From NCBI GenBank assembly GCA_008828725.1, contig MEHQ01000481.1, forward strand, positions 348,623 through 412,622: a stretch of 64,000 nucleotides of DNA, written 5' to 3'. Both the position numbers and the translations under genes were made by a program. Shown here in pieces: positions 25,601 to 37,503 of the stretch. Position 1 is the first letter of the stretch. Each line of letters opens with the position of its first letter. Under the pieces are notes generated by a model. That model saw only the letters and a program-made list of their open reading frames with translations, was not told where the DNA came from and did no database searches. This stretch comes from Saccharina japonica (lineage: Eukaryota; Sar; Phaeophyceae; Laminariales; Laminariaceae).

Positions 25601-28600
25601 GAAACCCTGTGACAAGAGAAAAGAGGGATATAGCAAGAGATAAGTGCCGTTGTGGGGTGTGGAGAAAGTGGGTGCACATAACAAAATACTAGAAGCAACA
25701 AACAGGGAAAAATTCTACATTTTTTGCGACGCCTTCACGCGCCCCCCTCGCCCCCCCCTTCCCCCGCTCCCGCCTGCCCTGCACGCTAAATTGACTAAAA
25801 CAAAAATGGCTCGTGTTGTCAACTCCTTTAGAACTCTACCCAGATTTTTTGGGAACAAAAGTACTTGGAACTAGAGTTGACTCATGTTTGAAGTTTTGCA
25901 CTAGTAAAAGGCTTTCCCGTTTACCCAGGCGGGCGGGCCGGCACACGGCAAACGAAAAATCGAGCAGCACAGGCACACAAGCTCACCTTCTTCGTGGGGA
26001 CGCGGATAGGCACGTGAAACTCGTAGGTAGGCCTGTCTTGGAACCATGGCTCGGGATCCGCCAAAGGGTTGATGAGGCTGACCACGAAGCTGTGCACGTC
26101 GAGCGACCCCTTGCCGTTGCGGTCGTACTTGGCGAACACGTCATCCACATCCTGCCAACAACAACGAACGCAGATTGGGTTTACGGTAGTAAAGGACGAT
26201 TCGGATTAAAACTCGACAATCAAGCGCGGAGATTCGGCTAGCATGGTGAGCAGGATAGAGTTGCCGGGGGGAGTAGGGGGGGAGGGTACTCATTTGTTGT
26301 TTGCCTTGACCGTTGGCCACGCATCCCTTTCGAGACGGAGCACCGTTCCTACTCCTACTCCTAGTAGAGCCACCTCCAGCAGGGAGGGGTGAGAGGGGTG
26401 ATGAGGGCATAATCGATTAAAAAAACGCCTGCCGAATCATTAAACTGGCTTGTTGCGGCAAGGTAGGTGCTTCACGCTTCACGCTTCACGCTTGCTTCAC
26501 GCTTCACGCTTCACGCTTCACGCTTCACGCTTCACGCCATAGAGGCCAAGGAGGACACCAAGAAGGTGGGAATAGCGGAGTGTCCCTGAATATATCTCGC
26601 ACCGTGGTAGGATAAACCAAGTGAATAGACGTCGTAGGATCATTGGGCACGGTGGCGATGCAGCGGACGTCGCTGCCTTGTGCTTGTGCAAGGTTTTGCC
26701 TGCTCCTCTGACAAGCATGTGGTGAACTCGGGCCGACGTCAATTTGTTCGTTTCTCTCGCGTATTGCAAGTCGACCGTTACAGGCCGTGCTGTTAAAATG
26801 TTGTTCATTATTACTATCATCTTTGCCATCCGACAATGAGCAGCATGAGCTTCAACGTTGATCACTTATAACATTCCCGAAAGCAGAAAACCACGTAAAC
26901 AAGGAAACCTATGCGCAACGTCTAACTTCCTTCTATGTCTATTTCCCGCTAAACTTGTTCATCGTTAGCGTCCAGCATATACCGGACTATTGCGACTGTT
27001 CGGTGTATCTCGGGTGGTAGTGTAAACCCCTTTAGTCCTGCAGTACCGATGTGGGAACAAAACACTTGGAATTTGACTGAAATGTTTGTATATGTATAGA
27101 ACAGTAGCAGGAGACATCTGTTTTTCGACCATGGTGCAAGAACATTTGCTCAATCGCCAAGAATTCGCTTTCCACATATAATACCAACATCCTTTGAGGC
27201 GGACCTCATTTAGTATGTTATGAAAACGAGCTAGTTCTGTATATCGCCCCCTACAACGAAACAATACCAGGCACCTGGTACATGTTTTTACTCGTTTTCA
27301 GATACGTGCGGTTATCTTGTACCCATCTCTCAGTGCAAGAGATGCCCTCTCTTTCATGGTGTGAAGAGAAGCACCGGCTTCCGAGAAGTCTTCTAGGTCT
27401 TACAGGCCTTACAGGCCTGACACACCTCTCTCTCTTAAATCACAGCCCCCCTCGTGAATGGTAAAAAAACACAAAAATACGGAAGGCATTATTTCGTTAC
27501 TTCACCCCTGAATAGCCGTAGACTAATATAGACACCCCTATGAATGTCTTGAAACAACATATATATATATCCGACTACTATGTCGCACTATGTCCCGACA
27601 TATAATAATTTTTTGTACAGTAATATTCAATCCAAACAGTACACATATTTCGGTCCATAGTGGCATTATTAGGTGTTAACCTGGGGTATATGTAACGAAC
27701 ACTCTAGACGTGTCTTGATCAACAATATGCAAGACGAGAGGATCAATACTGCCGGTATTTCTAGAGACTGTCCACCTCAGGTATACTATCCTCACAAGAA
27801 GCAGAAGAAGCAGAAGGTGCCGTAGAAAATATTAGGTATTGGAGTATTATAATAAGCAGACGCGTGCCGCGATAGGAGTACGTAGCACTTATTGGCTTGT
27901 TGGCTTGTTGGCTTGTTGGCCAAACCGTTTTCTCGGGACGATGGGGCTTCTGAAGTCAGGAACTACCCATTGAGTCATCTGCCCTCTATATGCTCTATAT
28001 AAGGCATATGCCCTATCAAGGCATATTCCATATATAAGGCATATGCCCTATATAAGGCATGTACCCTATATAAGGCATACGCCCTACAAGGCATGCCTTA
28101 TCGTTTTGAAGAATTTATTGCTCATCCGGTTTAAGAGTACACTCTTCTTAAAGCCGTTTTTGATTGACTTACTAGTAGTACTAATGACTTACAATAACAT
28201 AGTGCACCCTTACATCCCGTACATAGTCCACAGCATGCATCCTATCAGACCTTATCGTTCAGGACGATGGAGAATTTGTCATGCATCTGCGCCTTGAAGG
28301 TCTTCTTGGTCAGGCCGGTGTTATGCCCGTCCAGAAAAAGACTGTACGCCGCCTGGACCTGCGACAGGAAGTATACACGGGGTCAAGCCGGAAGAAACAT
28401 ACACCACGGGCGGGGGGGGTGTACTTCATTTTCATGCATGGCCGTAGTCGTATGACCATAGACCCTCGCATCCCTACAATGCCGGGACGGAGCATGTCGG
28501 GTTTTCACCAACCAGGCAGACATTGCTAGCCCCAAGCGCGAAGCGCCGTGAGGTGTTGAGCGAGTCGCATGAAGGGTGAGCTGCATCCTACTAAGAACCG

Positions 28601-31600
28601 CTTGTGAGGCTTGAATAGGGATGACAGCTTCAATGAGTTCATTTAATTTCTGGTGTGGCCACTTCCTGAGACAGCAAAGCGTGTGTGGGGGGGGGGGGTG
28701 TACTCATGTTGTGCACGGCCGTAGTCATATGACCATAGACCCTCGCATCCCTACAATGCCGGGACGGAGCGCGTTGGGTTTTCACCAACCAGGCAGACAT
28801 TGCTTGCACCAAGCGCGAAACGCCGTGAGGTATTGGGCGAGTCGCATGGAGGGTGAGCTGCATCCTGCTAAGAACCGCCTCTGAGGCGGACTTGCATATG
28901 GACGACAGCTTCAATGAGTTAATTTAATTTCTGGTGTGGCCACTTCCGGAGACAGCAATGGGTATTACTATGTAACTGCCTCGCGGACGCCTTACCATTT
29001 TAAAGCGTGTGTGGGGGGGGGCAGAGTCGAGGGTACCCGAACGACCGTGGTGGAAGAGCACACACCTTGAAGGCGCCTGAGCCGCCCACCCTTTCGTATA
29101 TCTTTTCCCTGATCTTCTCCTCGATCGATTGAAGGTTCCACGCACCGCTCGCGTTCATATTCTTCGCGGGCAGCACCATCTTCAAAAAAGTTCAGCAGAC
29201 AAAACAAGACAAGAAAAATGAACTAAAAGGGCCACCAAGCAGTTACGAAGTCAACAACAAATCGGTTGCTTATGTTGATAGAAATACGTCGGGACGTGGT
29301 TTCTACGTACTTGATCGGAGTAGCGCGCGCGCGGGGGGGGGGGGGGGGGGGACAATTCTTGAAAACATCAAGATTGGACGCATACTACGATCGGGCTACA
29401 GTATCATAGCACATTGTGACTAAAACACACTGTGACCGATGGGTTTCCCAATATCGTTTGATCGGCGTTTTTTCTTTTGCAGTGATTTTCGTTAAACCCG
29501 AGATATTTACTTTCATGTTTCCACCCAGAGTCAGTTTTGGGGTAAGGTACACAGGTCCTGAAGTGAGCATAGGAGCATCTGAAAAGGCTTGAAGATGGTG
29601 CACCTCTATGATACCACCTCCAAATAGCACGCATCATTGCAATGGTTGTGGGTGTGCATGTATGTGCAAAACACGTGCAATACGTGCGAGTTGGGGAACG
29701 CTACGTAGAGCTGCTGAGTTGGCTGGACTTGGGTAGTGAAATAAGTCAGACGACCAACCGGCTTACATGGTACCATTGCTTACAGTTGTATTTGACACTT
29801 AAGAAAAAACGCGCGTCGGGTCAAAAACGCGCTATGTATTAAACGTCAGATGCATATATACCAACACGCAGAACTCCGCAAATTACCGCACGTAATTACC
29901 TGTATTACGCAGCCAACTAATGACTAGTCGGCGACTTATAGTCGGCCAACTCACAGCCCTCAAATTACCACACGTAATTACGATATTACGCAGCCAACTA
30001 ATAACTAGTCGACGACTTATAGTCGGCCAACTCAGTGCCAGTGGGTCCGGAGTGAATGTGTGATTTTAGTGTCACCTTGTCGGGTGTGGCCTTGGTGTAG
30101 CCGTACATATCAGTGCTCTCTTTCGGAAGGAACCAGGAGTCCGTGTAATCGTCGGGCACCAACACCCGGACCTGGTCAGCACGGCCAGCAGCAAACTCAC
30201 GCGTGTTTCTTCTGCCAACAGAGAAATATTATACATTCACGCCACAAGGCGCGGGCGTTGGCTACATACACGGCTATGATAGACACACGGCGCTTTTACG
30301 GGAGAGGCTCAACATTACCATTTCGTAAGCAATGTCCGTCCTGGTCGATAAGGCCAGCGAACACAACCTGATTCTATGAACAAGGCTAACAATGCTTCAC
30401 ACCACAGAAGGAGGCCGTTGGCTGTTCATACACTTTGCTTTTTCAGTGGAGAGACCCCTACGGTTTTGTAGATCAGACCCATCCTCTTACTCGATGTCCC
30501 CCTTTGTTTCCTATCGATGTCCCTCGTCTTTTGGCCGGCCACAGGCGTTCTTCGGGAACAAATATGAACATCAAAATTAGTTGGTAACCCTAATAATAGT
30601 TGATTAAAAATAATGAAGTTGCGGGGAAACTATTATTCCCAATACGAACGCCCCCCCCCCCAGCGTTACTAGTTACTGTCACTAGTGGCATTGCGCCGGA
30701 GAGGAAGAGGTAACTTCGACTGGGAACCGTAACGGTTACGTGTGCTGAACACGTTAGACTCAGGCGAAAACCAAATGGTGAGGTGCTGGAGTCGAACAGC
30801 TATACACCTCTCAGCGAGCCATCGTATATATAGCGGTTGTAGCCGAGCGACCATCCACCCGCAAGCGTCTAAGGGCGGTTAGGATTACGCTTACTGCACA
30901 TTCTCCACAACAAGCACAACACGTGCACTTCGATACTTCGATTCCCACAAACACCGCGCATCGGCAGCAGAAGCGCGCGAGCAAGGAGGTGCGGGAACAT
31001 GCGAAAAACGAGACGCACGCCTGTTGTCAAGCGCGATGAGGTCACCGAAATTGGCTACATTTACGGCGTACACAATCAACCAACCAATCCCCGTTAGCAG
31101 GGAAAGCGCAGGGACACACCTGGAACGGAGATTTTCCAACTCTCAAAGGAAGGCGCATGCTTGCCTTCTATAGTAGGGGTGGCACCTACGTAAATGTTCT
31201 CAGACTTTTGATCACTTGGGTATATTGAATATAGTATAGTATAGGAGCGCTATACTTCACCGATCAACTGGCGTTAAGAAACACCGTACGAAGGGAAGCT
31301 AAGCTCGATGCACGACCCCGGTGTTTCCGTACGTGTCTAACGAAAACAATATACAAATACGTAGCAAAAAAACACATCGTACGAAGGATTTTCAAGGTTA
31401 TCGGGAAACTTATCGAGTGGAGTCAGTGATGAAAAAGTTGGGTGCAAACATGAGATACAACTACAACTCCTATAATGTGTACCGTCGTACCACTCTAGGC
31501 GTAAACACAAGGACCATTTATTTATACGCTAACATGAATACCGAGTGATGTTTATATTTGCGCCCAGAGCCGAATATGGCACGGCTTCGAAAGTGTGTAT

Positions 31601-34600
31601 TTTTTCAGGGGGCCTCTCACCATTTCGGCGATCTCGATGCTCTCTCCCGTTCCCGGCACGAGAAAATCGAACAGAGACAGCGCCTCGTCCAGTTCGAGCT
31701 TCATCCCGAACTTGTACTGCGCTACCCGAATGAACTCCTCTGCTGATATGCGGTCCCCCTTGCGATTGACCTCCTTGTGCCTGAAGAGGTTGCACCCGGC
31801 CAGGAACTGGTACCTGCCGATACCTCCGGTGTGCTCGCGCATTTTGACCTTGAGTTTGGCCACGAGCTTGACTATGTCCCACCTATAAGGCGTGTGCAGT
31901 TGTGTGCATCGGATGTGGTTCCGAACACGTTATTGACGAGCAGAGCGCAGGCGGCGGGAGCACAAAAAAAGTGTTCTTGCAGAAAATTCACGGGGAGAGC
32001 AATCGTATCCGGTGCTTGTGTTTACAGGCAGTTTGAGCTTCCTGGTTTTTGTGCCGAGACTTTGTCGTCTGCTCTTTTTAAACGCCATATTGCATATTGC
32101 ATATTGTAGTTCCAGCGTGGTGGTCTATAAAACTACGACGTCGTCGTTCGCTGATATTGAAACATAGGGCTAGGGGTGGATGAAATCAATTTAATAATGA
32201 CTTGAGGTATTCATAGTGTAGGTTAGGCTATAACTATTTTTGACAAAAGAGGGACACCGTATCAATGATATGTGGTACCAGCTAATTGCTAAAGATGCGT
32301 GCTACAGGCAGTACAGGCAGTAGGAGAACCAAGCACCTTACAAGCACCTGCTCTGAGTTTGATGCTTCATACAAACTGGCCCAACAACCGACTTCATTAA
32401 TTGTAAGCTAAGACTAAACCGACTCTATAGACACAATCCCAGAGTAAGCTACCTGGTATTAAATAGTAAGCTAAACAGGCCTACCTCATGAAAAATATTG
32501 AATATAAAAAATACAACATCCGGTCCAAAGACATCGTGCATATACCTCATAAATTGCAATGGTTGAGACCCGTCAGCCAGTCAGAAATGATCAATGGTTG
32601 GTGGTTGGGACTCAAATATGCATCCCCAATACCTGCCATAGTCCGGCTCTATAGAGCAACCCCAATATCTGCCATAGCCCAATACCAGACGTAGTCCGGC
32701 TCTAACGTGCAACACATCCAATAATGCGTGAAGCGTATCGCGACCGTCCTTCATTCCAGTCATTCAAGAAACCCTGATAATATATCCCCTTAACGTGGCC
32801 CGCGGGGCTCTCTCTCACTTGAAACCTTTCAGGGACGACGGGAAGGAGGTTTCCAGGGGGTTGTACGCCTCCACGCCGTGGCGCTTGTGGTACCGACCGC
32901 TCGGAGACACGCGGTTCGAAAAGACCGGCTCGTGCAGTTGGTTTTCGAGGGTGAACCACCCGCCGTTGTTGTCGCGGTCTGGCGCGAGCAAGCGCGTCGC
33001 GAATGACTGCATCTCAACTCGTCCCTTCGCTCTGTTCAAGGCGGGGGGAGGGGGGGGGGAGGGGGGGGGGGGGGGGGGGGGGGGGGGTAGCAGTAGGGAG
33101 AAAGCGAGCGAGCGCGAGGGTTGGAGGGAGGGGGGGGGGTGTACTTCATTTTCATGCATGGCCGTAGTCGTATGACCATAGACCCTCGCATCCCTACAAT
33201 GCCGGGACGGAGCATGTCGGGTTTCACCGACCAGGCAGACATTGCTAGCACCAAGCGCGAAGCGCCGTGAGGTGTTGGGCGAGTCGCATGAAGGCGGGAG
33301 GTGGATGAGACGGGGTGGATGGAGCGGGGAGGGCGGAGGGGGATGAAGGGCGAAGGGGGGGGTAAGGGTGGCGGCATAACTAGATGTCCTTAGAATCCGA
33401 CGCAATTCGACGAGGGAAGAAAGTGCTGAAATCTACTCGCGATAAAAAAAGCAAGGCACGTACCGTAGTGGGGAGGGGGGAGAAGAGCCTACTTTGTGAC
33501 CCCGGATCTGAGTTACGACTATTAATGTATAGGAGGGAGAGAGAAAAGAAGGGCGAAGATAATAAATGGGATGGACAAAAACAAATGCTGTACCAAAATT
33601 TTCATAAAAACAGTGTCGTGGACTAAGTCGCGCTCCATTTCTCGCCGTTTTCACCCTATTTCAATGCCAGCTAGCGGTCAGGTGAGTGAGAGAAACCCTA
33701 CCCTTCGATTCGCTGATTTTGGATGCTGTGAAGGGTAAGGATCCGGCAAGACCTCCGATCATCGACGTCCGACGAATGGTGCTCAATGATGCTTTTGGTC
33801 GCTTGGTATCAACCGTTTCCACGCGAAACGTAATCATTATCACAGTTGTCGCTGCGTTCGAACGATGCGTGTCGTTACTGTAGAGCCTCCCCCGCTCCCT
33901 CGTATAGATAGATAATCGAACCTTAGACTAGCCGCTATAGAGACTACGGGGATAGCGAGGGTCTATGGTCATACGACTACGGCCATGCATGAAAATGAAG
34001 TACACCCCATTTACAGGCGACGACGGTGGGCGGTAGGACGGAGGGTGATGCACACAATTGCGAACGGTCTTCACCTCTACATACGATCGAGAGAGTTTTG
34101 GGCACTACTGTAGTTATATCGTAGTCGTCGTGCTAGTGAGGTGGTGTAGCTGTCGCCAGGAACTCGCGCAGCACGATATTCGTAAGTGTCGTCAACTCGC
34201 GTGCGTTCGCGGACGGTGTATATCTGACGCTTCAGGAAACTCGAAAAGGGACCCCTATTTTCTGGTTCGGTGAAAGTTAGAACTACGGACGGTGGTATGC
34301 GTTCGTTGTCAAGAAAAACTTATGTTACAATTCGTACACAAACAGATAGGTACACGGCACGTTCCGCAATGGTTGGACAAAACAAACAAAATAAAGAAAC
34401 ACACAAAACTAAACACGTAAAACTCGCATTCACTCATTTGTATATATATATATTAACCGTGGCTGTACATCACTCACGGATCAGCGTATTTTTGAAAGAG
34501 CGCGCCCGCCTCCCCGTCGTTGAGCTCCACTCCCATCAGCCCGCTGAGCCGTTTCTTGAGTTGGTCCTTGTCCAGGCCGCCCGCCATGGTGGAAGCAGAG

Positions 34601-36186
34601 TCGCACAGCATGCGCCTAGCCCATTGGTACTGGTAGTTTCCCGCGATCTGCAACACGGGGGTGTTGTTTGTTTTTCGCGCGAGAAATCAGGAGCAAGTCA
34701 CGGAAAGATGTCGGAAATTATGTGATGCAACTTGTTACGCCCCACCCGCATATGGTTCCTGTATACACTGTAATGGGTACTACAGTAGGTAGGCGTGTGA
34801 GTTGGCTATCAATACTCATGTATCACGTCTAATCAATTATCACGGCTAGTTTATGTATCGCGTCTAATTGTTTATCACGCTTACAGTACTGTAGTTATTA
34901 TCACGGCTAGATATTCACCACGGCTACGCACAGCAGTAGGCATTACATGGGTGGAGGAAACGAAACACGAACTGACGTACTGTAGTCTCTTGTCATTGAA
35001 AAACACGCGCACGTCTCTCTGTTCACAAACAGCGCCAGTCAGATACCAAACACGATGAACTCCGCACGTTGCCGCGGACAACTATTAATAACTAGCCAAC
35101 TACCGTAGCCAACTATTAATAGAGTAACTAGCTGCTGGGTTAGTCCATAGTAGGGGTTGATGCACGGCAAAAGGACGCTCGCAACCAACCCCTTACCGGC
35201 ACGTGCTCAGTCGGCGTCTTATAGCCAGCAAAATCACAGCCCTACGAGGCAACGGGCCTGACCAACCACGACAATTGACCATGTGATCTACAGTATCATA
35301 TGAATACTATTCCCCAGATAGGTACAGCTTTGCCGCTCCCTACTTGAATTATTACCGCCTACTACGTACTGCCGTACTGCCTCGCGCAACGTCCAACGCG
35401 TCTGGTAAAGCCGAGGTCGTACCTCACAGCCCCCCTCCAGCTTGTCTATGATCTTCTTCTCTATGGCCTTTATGTCGTACTCGGCGGTGTGCTTTGGAAG
35501 GAAGTTGCTGTTGGCTCGCCCGGCTTTGTCGCAGCCGTGGGCCGGTGACTTTCCAAGGGCGGCTGTGAACTTCGTGAAGTCGATTGTGCCCGAGTCTGGC
35601 CGGGAATCGAATCGGCAAGTTAAGAGGTGGGTCCATTAAACGATTACCACGTGTCTTTGAGCCTTTGACTGAGAAAGGGCGTTAGCCTGAAATACTATGC
35701 GTACACTCGTAGATCGTGCGTGGGGTGACAGAGACCGCGCGCTGTTTTCTAGGAGGAGTGTAATATGTATATTGTAAGCTCGCTCCGGACACTCGTCGAG
35801 CCGAATTCGTACGTGTTCGTCAGCTCCAAACAAGGTAGTCAAGACACCCAGACAATCGATGGTTTGATGATTCAAGTTGTTTATTTTATCTTCTCCCATG
35901 AGGGCAGGGACAACAGGATGTGACAGAGTGCGTCATTGCATATGCACCCAGTAGAAGCATCACAAACAGTACGTGGTTGTTGTTTTCTTTTTCCAGAGTA
36001 GTGCGCACATAAAGCATGTAAGTACGTAACTAATTGATGTTTATGAGCATCACCACGACTGGGGCACACTGTACGTATGTATGTACCTGGCTCCCCGTAA
36101 AGCTTCTGCAAGGCGCGAACTTCGTTCCAGCTGAGAACCACAGCGAAATGGTCCTGAACCTGCCGCTTGAATTCATCCACCGTCAT
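19508..36186 (-). CDS. Large multi-EF-hand protein with coiled-coil C-terminus, at least 14 exons
   Basis: The exons (5' to 3') are 36186-36087, 35595-35423, 34647-34478, 33031-32819, 31882-31621, 29179-29066, 28358-28251, 26151-25987, 25293-25246, 25098-25003, 23491-23400, 22632-22560, 21830-21597 and 20860-19508. Phases agree at every join, giving about 1,066 residues. Several EF-hand-like modules are visible. Loops close to canonical are DRDNNGGWFTLE, DRNGKGSLDVHS and DPEGSGKIPVQT (the last split by an intron); others are degenerate. Between them lie conserved helical pieces such as IKAIEKKIIDKL and LQSIEEKIREKI, which suggest an internally repeated unit. The last exon (about 450 residues) is Arg/Ser-rich and disordered, with a charged coil SERERLLDERERNVRERED. 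The role is probably calcium-responsive scaffolding, perhaps flagellar (inference). Weak points are the GTCTGA donor of exon 7, two AAG acceptors, the last join, and the true 5' end: exon 1 starts in mid-module. Confidence 0.8.
21155..21295 (+). repeat. Dispersed repeat family B, partial copy
   Basis: It begins with a run of nine or more G followed by TGTACTCATG. It continues through the family core GACCATAGACCCTCGCATCC and GCCGGGACGGAGC to ACCAGGCAGACATTGC. It lies in the last intron of the EF-hand gene. Family B recurs at 28.4-28.97, 33.13, 33.95 (inverted) and 40.77 kb (inverted). Confidence 0.9.
22648..22731. repeat. CAGG tetranucleotide repeat in an intron
   Basis: About twenty GCAG/CAGG units with two single-base variants (AAGC). 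It lies immediately upstream (in the minus-strand sense) of the exon starting at 22632, leaving a short acceptor tract. Length changes could affect splicing of that exon. Confidence 0.9.
23545..24055. repeat. Two direct copies of a 130-bp segment
   Basis: Segments at about 23545-23690 and 23918-24055 share GTTGTGCTTGTAAAAA, GATGGGCATGTCAGT, ACATAAGCTTGCGGTACCCA and CCATCCGACTCAAA. They are separated by about 230 bp of unrelated sequence. Both lie within one intron of the EF-hand gene. No coding frame is conserved between them. Confidence 0.8.
24250..24550. repeat. Degenerate minisatellite (AAAGGCTGTCTTCGTTT unit)
   Basis: About fifteen imperfect 17-24 bp units based on TCTTCGTTTGAAAGGCTG. 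On the minus strand it stays open and would read as a Lys/Thr-rich repeat, but it lies in an EF-hand gene intron. I take the open frame as a by-product of the repeat. Confidence 0.75.
26468..26537. repeat. CTTCACG heptamer tandem repeat
   Basis: About ten copies of the 7-bp unit GCTTCAC, with one copy interrupted. It lies in the intron upstream of the exon that begins at 26151 on the minus strand. Confidence 0.9.
27970..28098. repeat. Tandem CTATATAAGGCATATGCC repeat
   Basis: Five to six imperfect copies of a 20-bp unit containing TATATAAGGCAT and ATGCCCTA. Each unit contains a TATATAAG word, so it would score repeatedly as a TATA box. It lies in an EF-hand gene intron just downstream of the exon ending at 28251. 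Confidence 0.8.
28398..29023 (+). repeat. Dispersed repeat family B, tandem pair plus start of a third copy
   Basis: Two copies follow head to tail with a period of about 277 bp (G-run/TGTACT at about 28420 and 28697). They show the fullest form of the family: G-run, TGTACTTCATT or TGTACTCATG, GACCATAGACCCTCGCATCC, CCAACCAGGCAGACATTGCT, AAGCGCGAAGCGCCGTGAGG, GAGCTGCATCC, and TGTGGCCACTTCC-GAGACAGCAA. A third AAAGCGTGTGTG-G-run start at 29002-29023 shows the tandem order continued. The array fills an EF-hand gene intron. Confidence 0.9.
29878..30045. repeat. Tandem pair of an 80-bp unit (TAATTAC/GTCGGCCAACTC)
   Basis: Two copies share CAAATTACC-CACGTAATTAC, ATTACGCAGCCAACTAAT-ACTAGTCG and CGACTTATAGTCGGCCAACTCA. 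Fragments of the same unit (CCAACTA, ACTAG, TTATAG) recur at about 35.08-35.25, 62.04-62.10 and 62.60-62.68 kb, so it is a diverged dispersed family. Confidence 0.75.
33042..33090. repeat. Poly-G tract
   Basis: Long runs of G interrupted by single A bases, including one uninterrupted run of more than 25. It abuts the acceptor of the exon starting at 33031 on the minus strand (where it reads as poly-C) and could form a G-quadruplex on the plus strand. Confidence 0.9.
33130..33300 (+). repeat. Dispersed repeat family B, copy
   Basis: G-run, TGTACTTCATT, the GACCATAGACCCTCGCATCC core, the ACCAGGCAGACATTGCTAGC segment and AAGCGCGAAGCGCCGTGAGG are all present. It ends near GAGTCGCATGAAGG, so the distal third is missing. 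It lies in an EF-hand gene intron. Confidence 0.9.
33405..33590 (+). mobile_element. SINE family A, 5'-truncated copy
   Basis: It matches the SINE at 61171-61500 from GACGAGGGAAGAAAGTGCT onward. It includes CTCGCGATAAAA, GCAAGGCACGTACCGTAGTG, CCTACTTTGTGACC, GATCTGAGTTACGAC and the tail GATAATAAATGGGATGGAC followed by AAAAACAAA. The tRNA-like head is absent, as expected for 5' truncation of an element copied by reverse transcription. Confidence 0.85.
33955..34008 (-). repeat. Dispersed repeat family B, short inverted fragment
   Basis: GCGAGGGTCTATGGTCATAC through GACTACGGCCATGCATGAAA to AGTACACCCC is the reverse complement of the head region of family B. It lacks the long G-run and everything beyond the core. 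Confidence 0.85.
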
Positions 36187-36217
36187 CTGCAAATAAAATA
36201 ATCCGCGCATTCAGCTC

Positions 36218-36331
36218 ATACAATTCATGCAATTCATACAATTCATACAATTCATACAATTCATATAATTCAATTCATATAATTCAATTCATATAATTCA
36301 TACACTTCATACAATTCATACAATTCATACG
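36218..36331. repeat. ATTCATACA / ATTCATATA tandem repeat
   Basis: About twelve units of 9-10 bp. It lies directly upstream of the EF-hand gene's first confident exon, read on the minus strand. Confidence 0.9.
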
Positions 36332-36857
36332 TACAAGTGCGCGTGTAATACGACCATGCATGCACATGTGTGCGCGGACGAAGGACATTCATGGTCAGTT
36401 TATTGTCCTGGCCTGTTTGTTTTGAGCGGTGACGTATCCAAGAAAGTAGGCGTAACACCCACGAGCTTCGGCAAGACGATATGTGTGCCGGGCGGCCAGT
36501 ACCGATGTTGTCCACACGATGTGCACGATATGTCTGAAACACGTCGTCGTCGGGATCAACGCCAAGCCAAGCGCTTTGGCGTTTTTGAACTGGACAGAAA
36601 ACAGAGGCTGATCGCTGCTAAAATATTGAATATTGCTTGCCCTCGACCCGGTTATGTATATACGCTCACAACAGATTGCATTCGGCAAAATTACGCACGC
36701 AGCGTGTTACTCCCCGCCCTCCTCTTATCGTTGGTACGAGTACGTGGTATCCTTTGTGGTTCGCAGCCACTGATACTACTCTAGTCTTGCCGAGAGGATA
36801 AATTTCCTTTTACGAGCAGTGTTCTCATGCTCCCGTGCGGTTGCCTGGGACACCCAC

Positions 36858-37025
36858 CTCACACCGGGCGTTGTCGGGCTCTCGTGGGGAGTCAAACCGG
36901 CCGGAACTCCGACAAGCTGGCCGCGCAGAGCAAGGCCGTGGGAAGTATTGGGCTGCTCCCAACGCGTGGTGGGATCTACCATCGCCGTTGCCCTCCCCTC
37001 TCGAGGCCGGGCGGCCGAAGCTCAT
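36858..37025 (-). CDS. Candidate first exon of the EF-hand gene
   Basis: ATG at 37025 opens 56 codons (MSFGRPASRGEGNGDGRSHH to PDNARCE) ending at a GAG/GTGGGT donor in phase 0. That fits the phase-0 start of the next exon at 36186. The composition is Arg/Gly/Ser-rich and disordered. Against it, the next exon starts in what looks like the middle of an EF-hand module, so a different or additional upstream exon may exist. Confidence 0.35.
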
Positions 37026-37503
37026 GCTGTCAGTGCTACTCGTACATGTATATACCCTGGTATGCAGTATTAGCAAGTACAGCAGTAGTACAAAACAGTA
37101 TTAGTACTGCTTGTCGACGGCGCCTGCCTTCGCGGAGCGCTGATCGGTAAAAAATAAAAAGATGCCGTTTCGTGTACAGAAGTGCCGTTTCGTGCGTTTT
37201 TTAGCGGTTTCACGACGGAGGTTTACGTATCGGTTCAGGTGTTCAGATCTAGCGCTCGTGCGGAGGAGCGCCTACGAGTACTCGCACGTACTATTGTACG
37301 TACAGCAGTACGTACAAGAACGGTGTGATGTACGTCCGTAGAGCTCTCTGCAGCAGTATGTATAACTGTCACTGAAACCAAAACTAACTGTACATATCAT
37401 ATCGTACGTCGTACAGGTACAACTTTTAGATCTGTCGAGAATATCCTTGGATCCACTCGATCAACTTCAAGTGATCCACAACGTTGAGTGTTCATCGTTG
37501 TTA

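Larger units (their letters stand above)
36187..37503. promoter_or_regulatory. Shared divergent upstream region of the EF-hand and 37.5-kb genes
   Basis: This interval separates a minus-strand gene (first confident exon 36186) from a plus-strand start codon (37504), so promoters for both should lie here. It contains an ATTCATACA-type tandem repeat (36218-36331) and GTACAGCAGTAC-like words near 37300. I cannot point to a defined core element. A candidate first exon of the minus-strand gene lies inside it (36858-37025). Confidence 0.4.

Noticed and set aside
22648-28098. CRISPR-like arrays among the tandem repeats
   Set aside because: The repeats are contiguous or degenerate without unique spacers of constant length, and the genome is eukaryotic.
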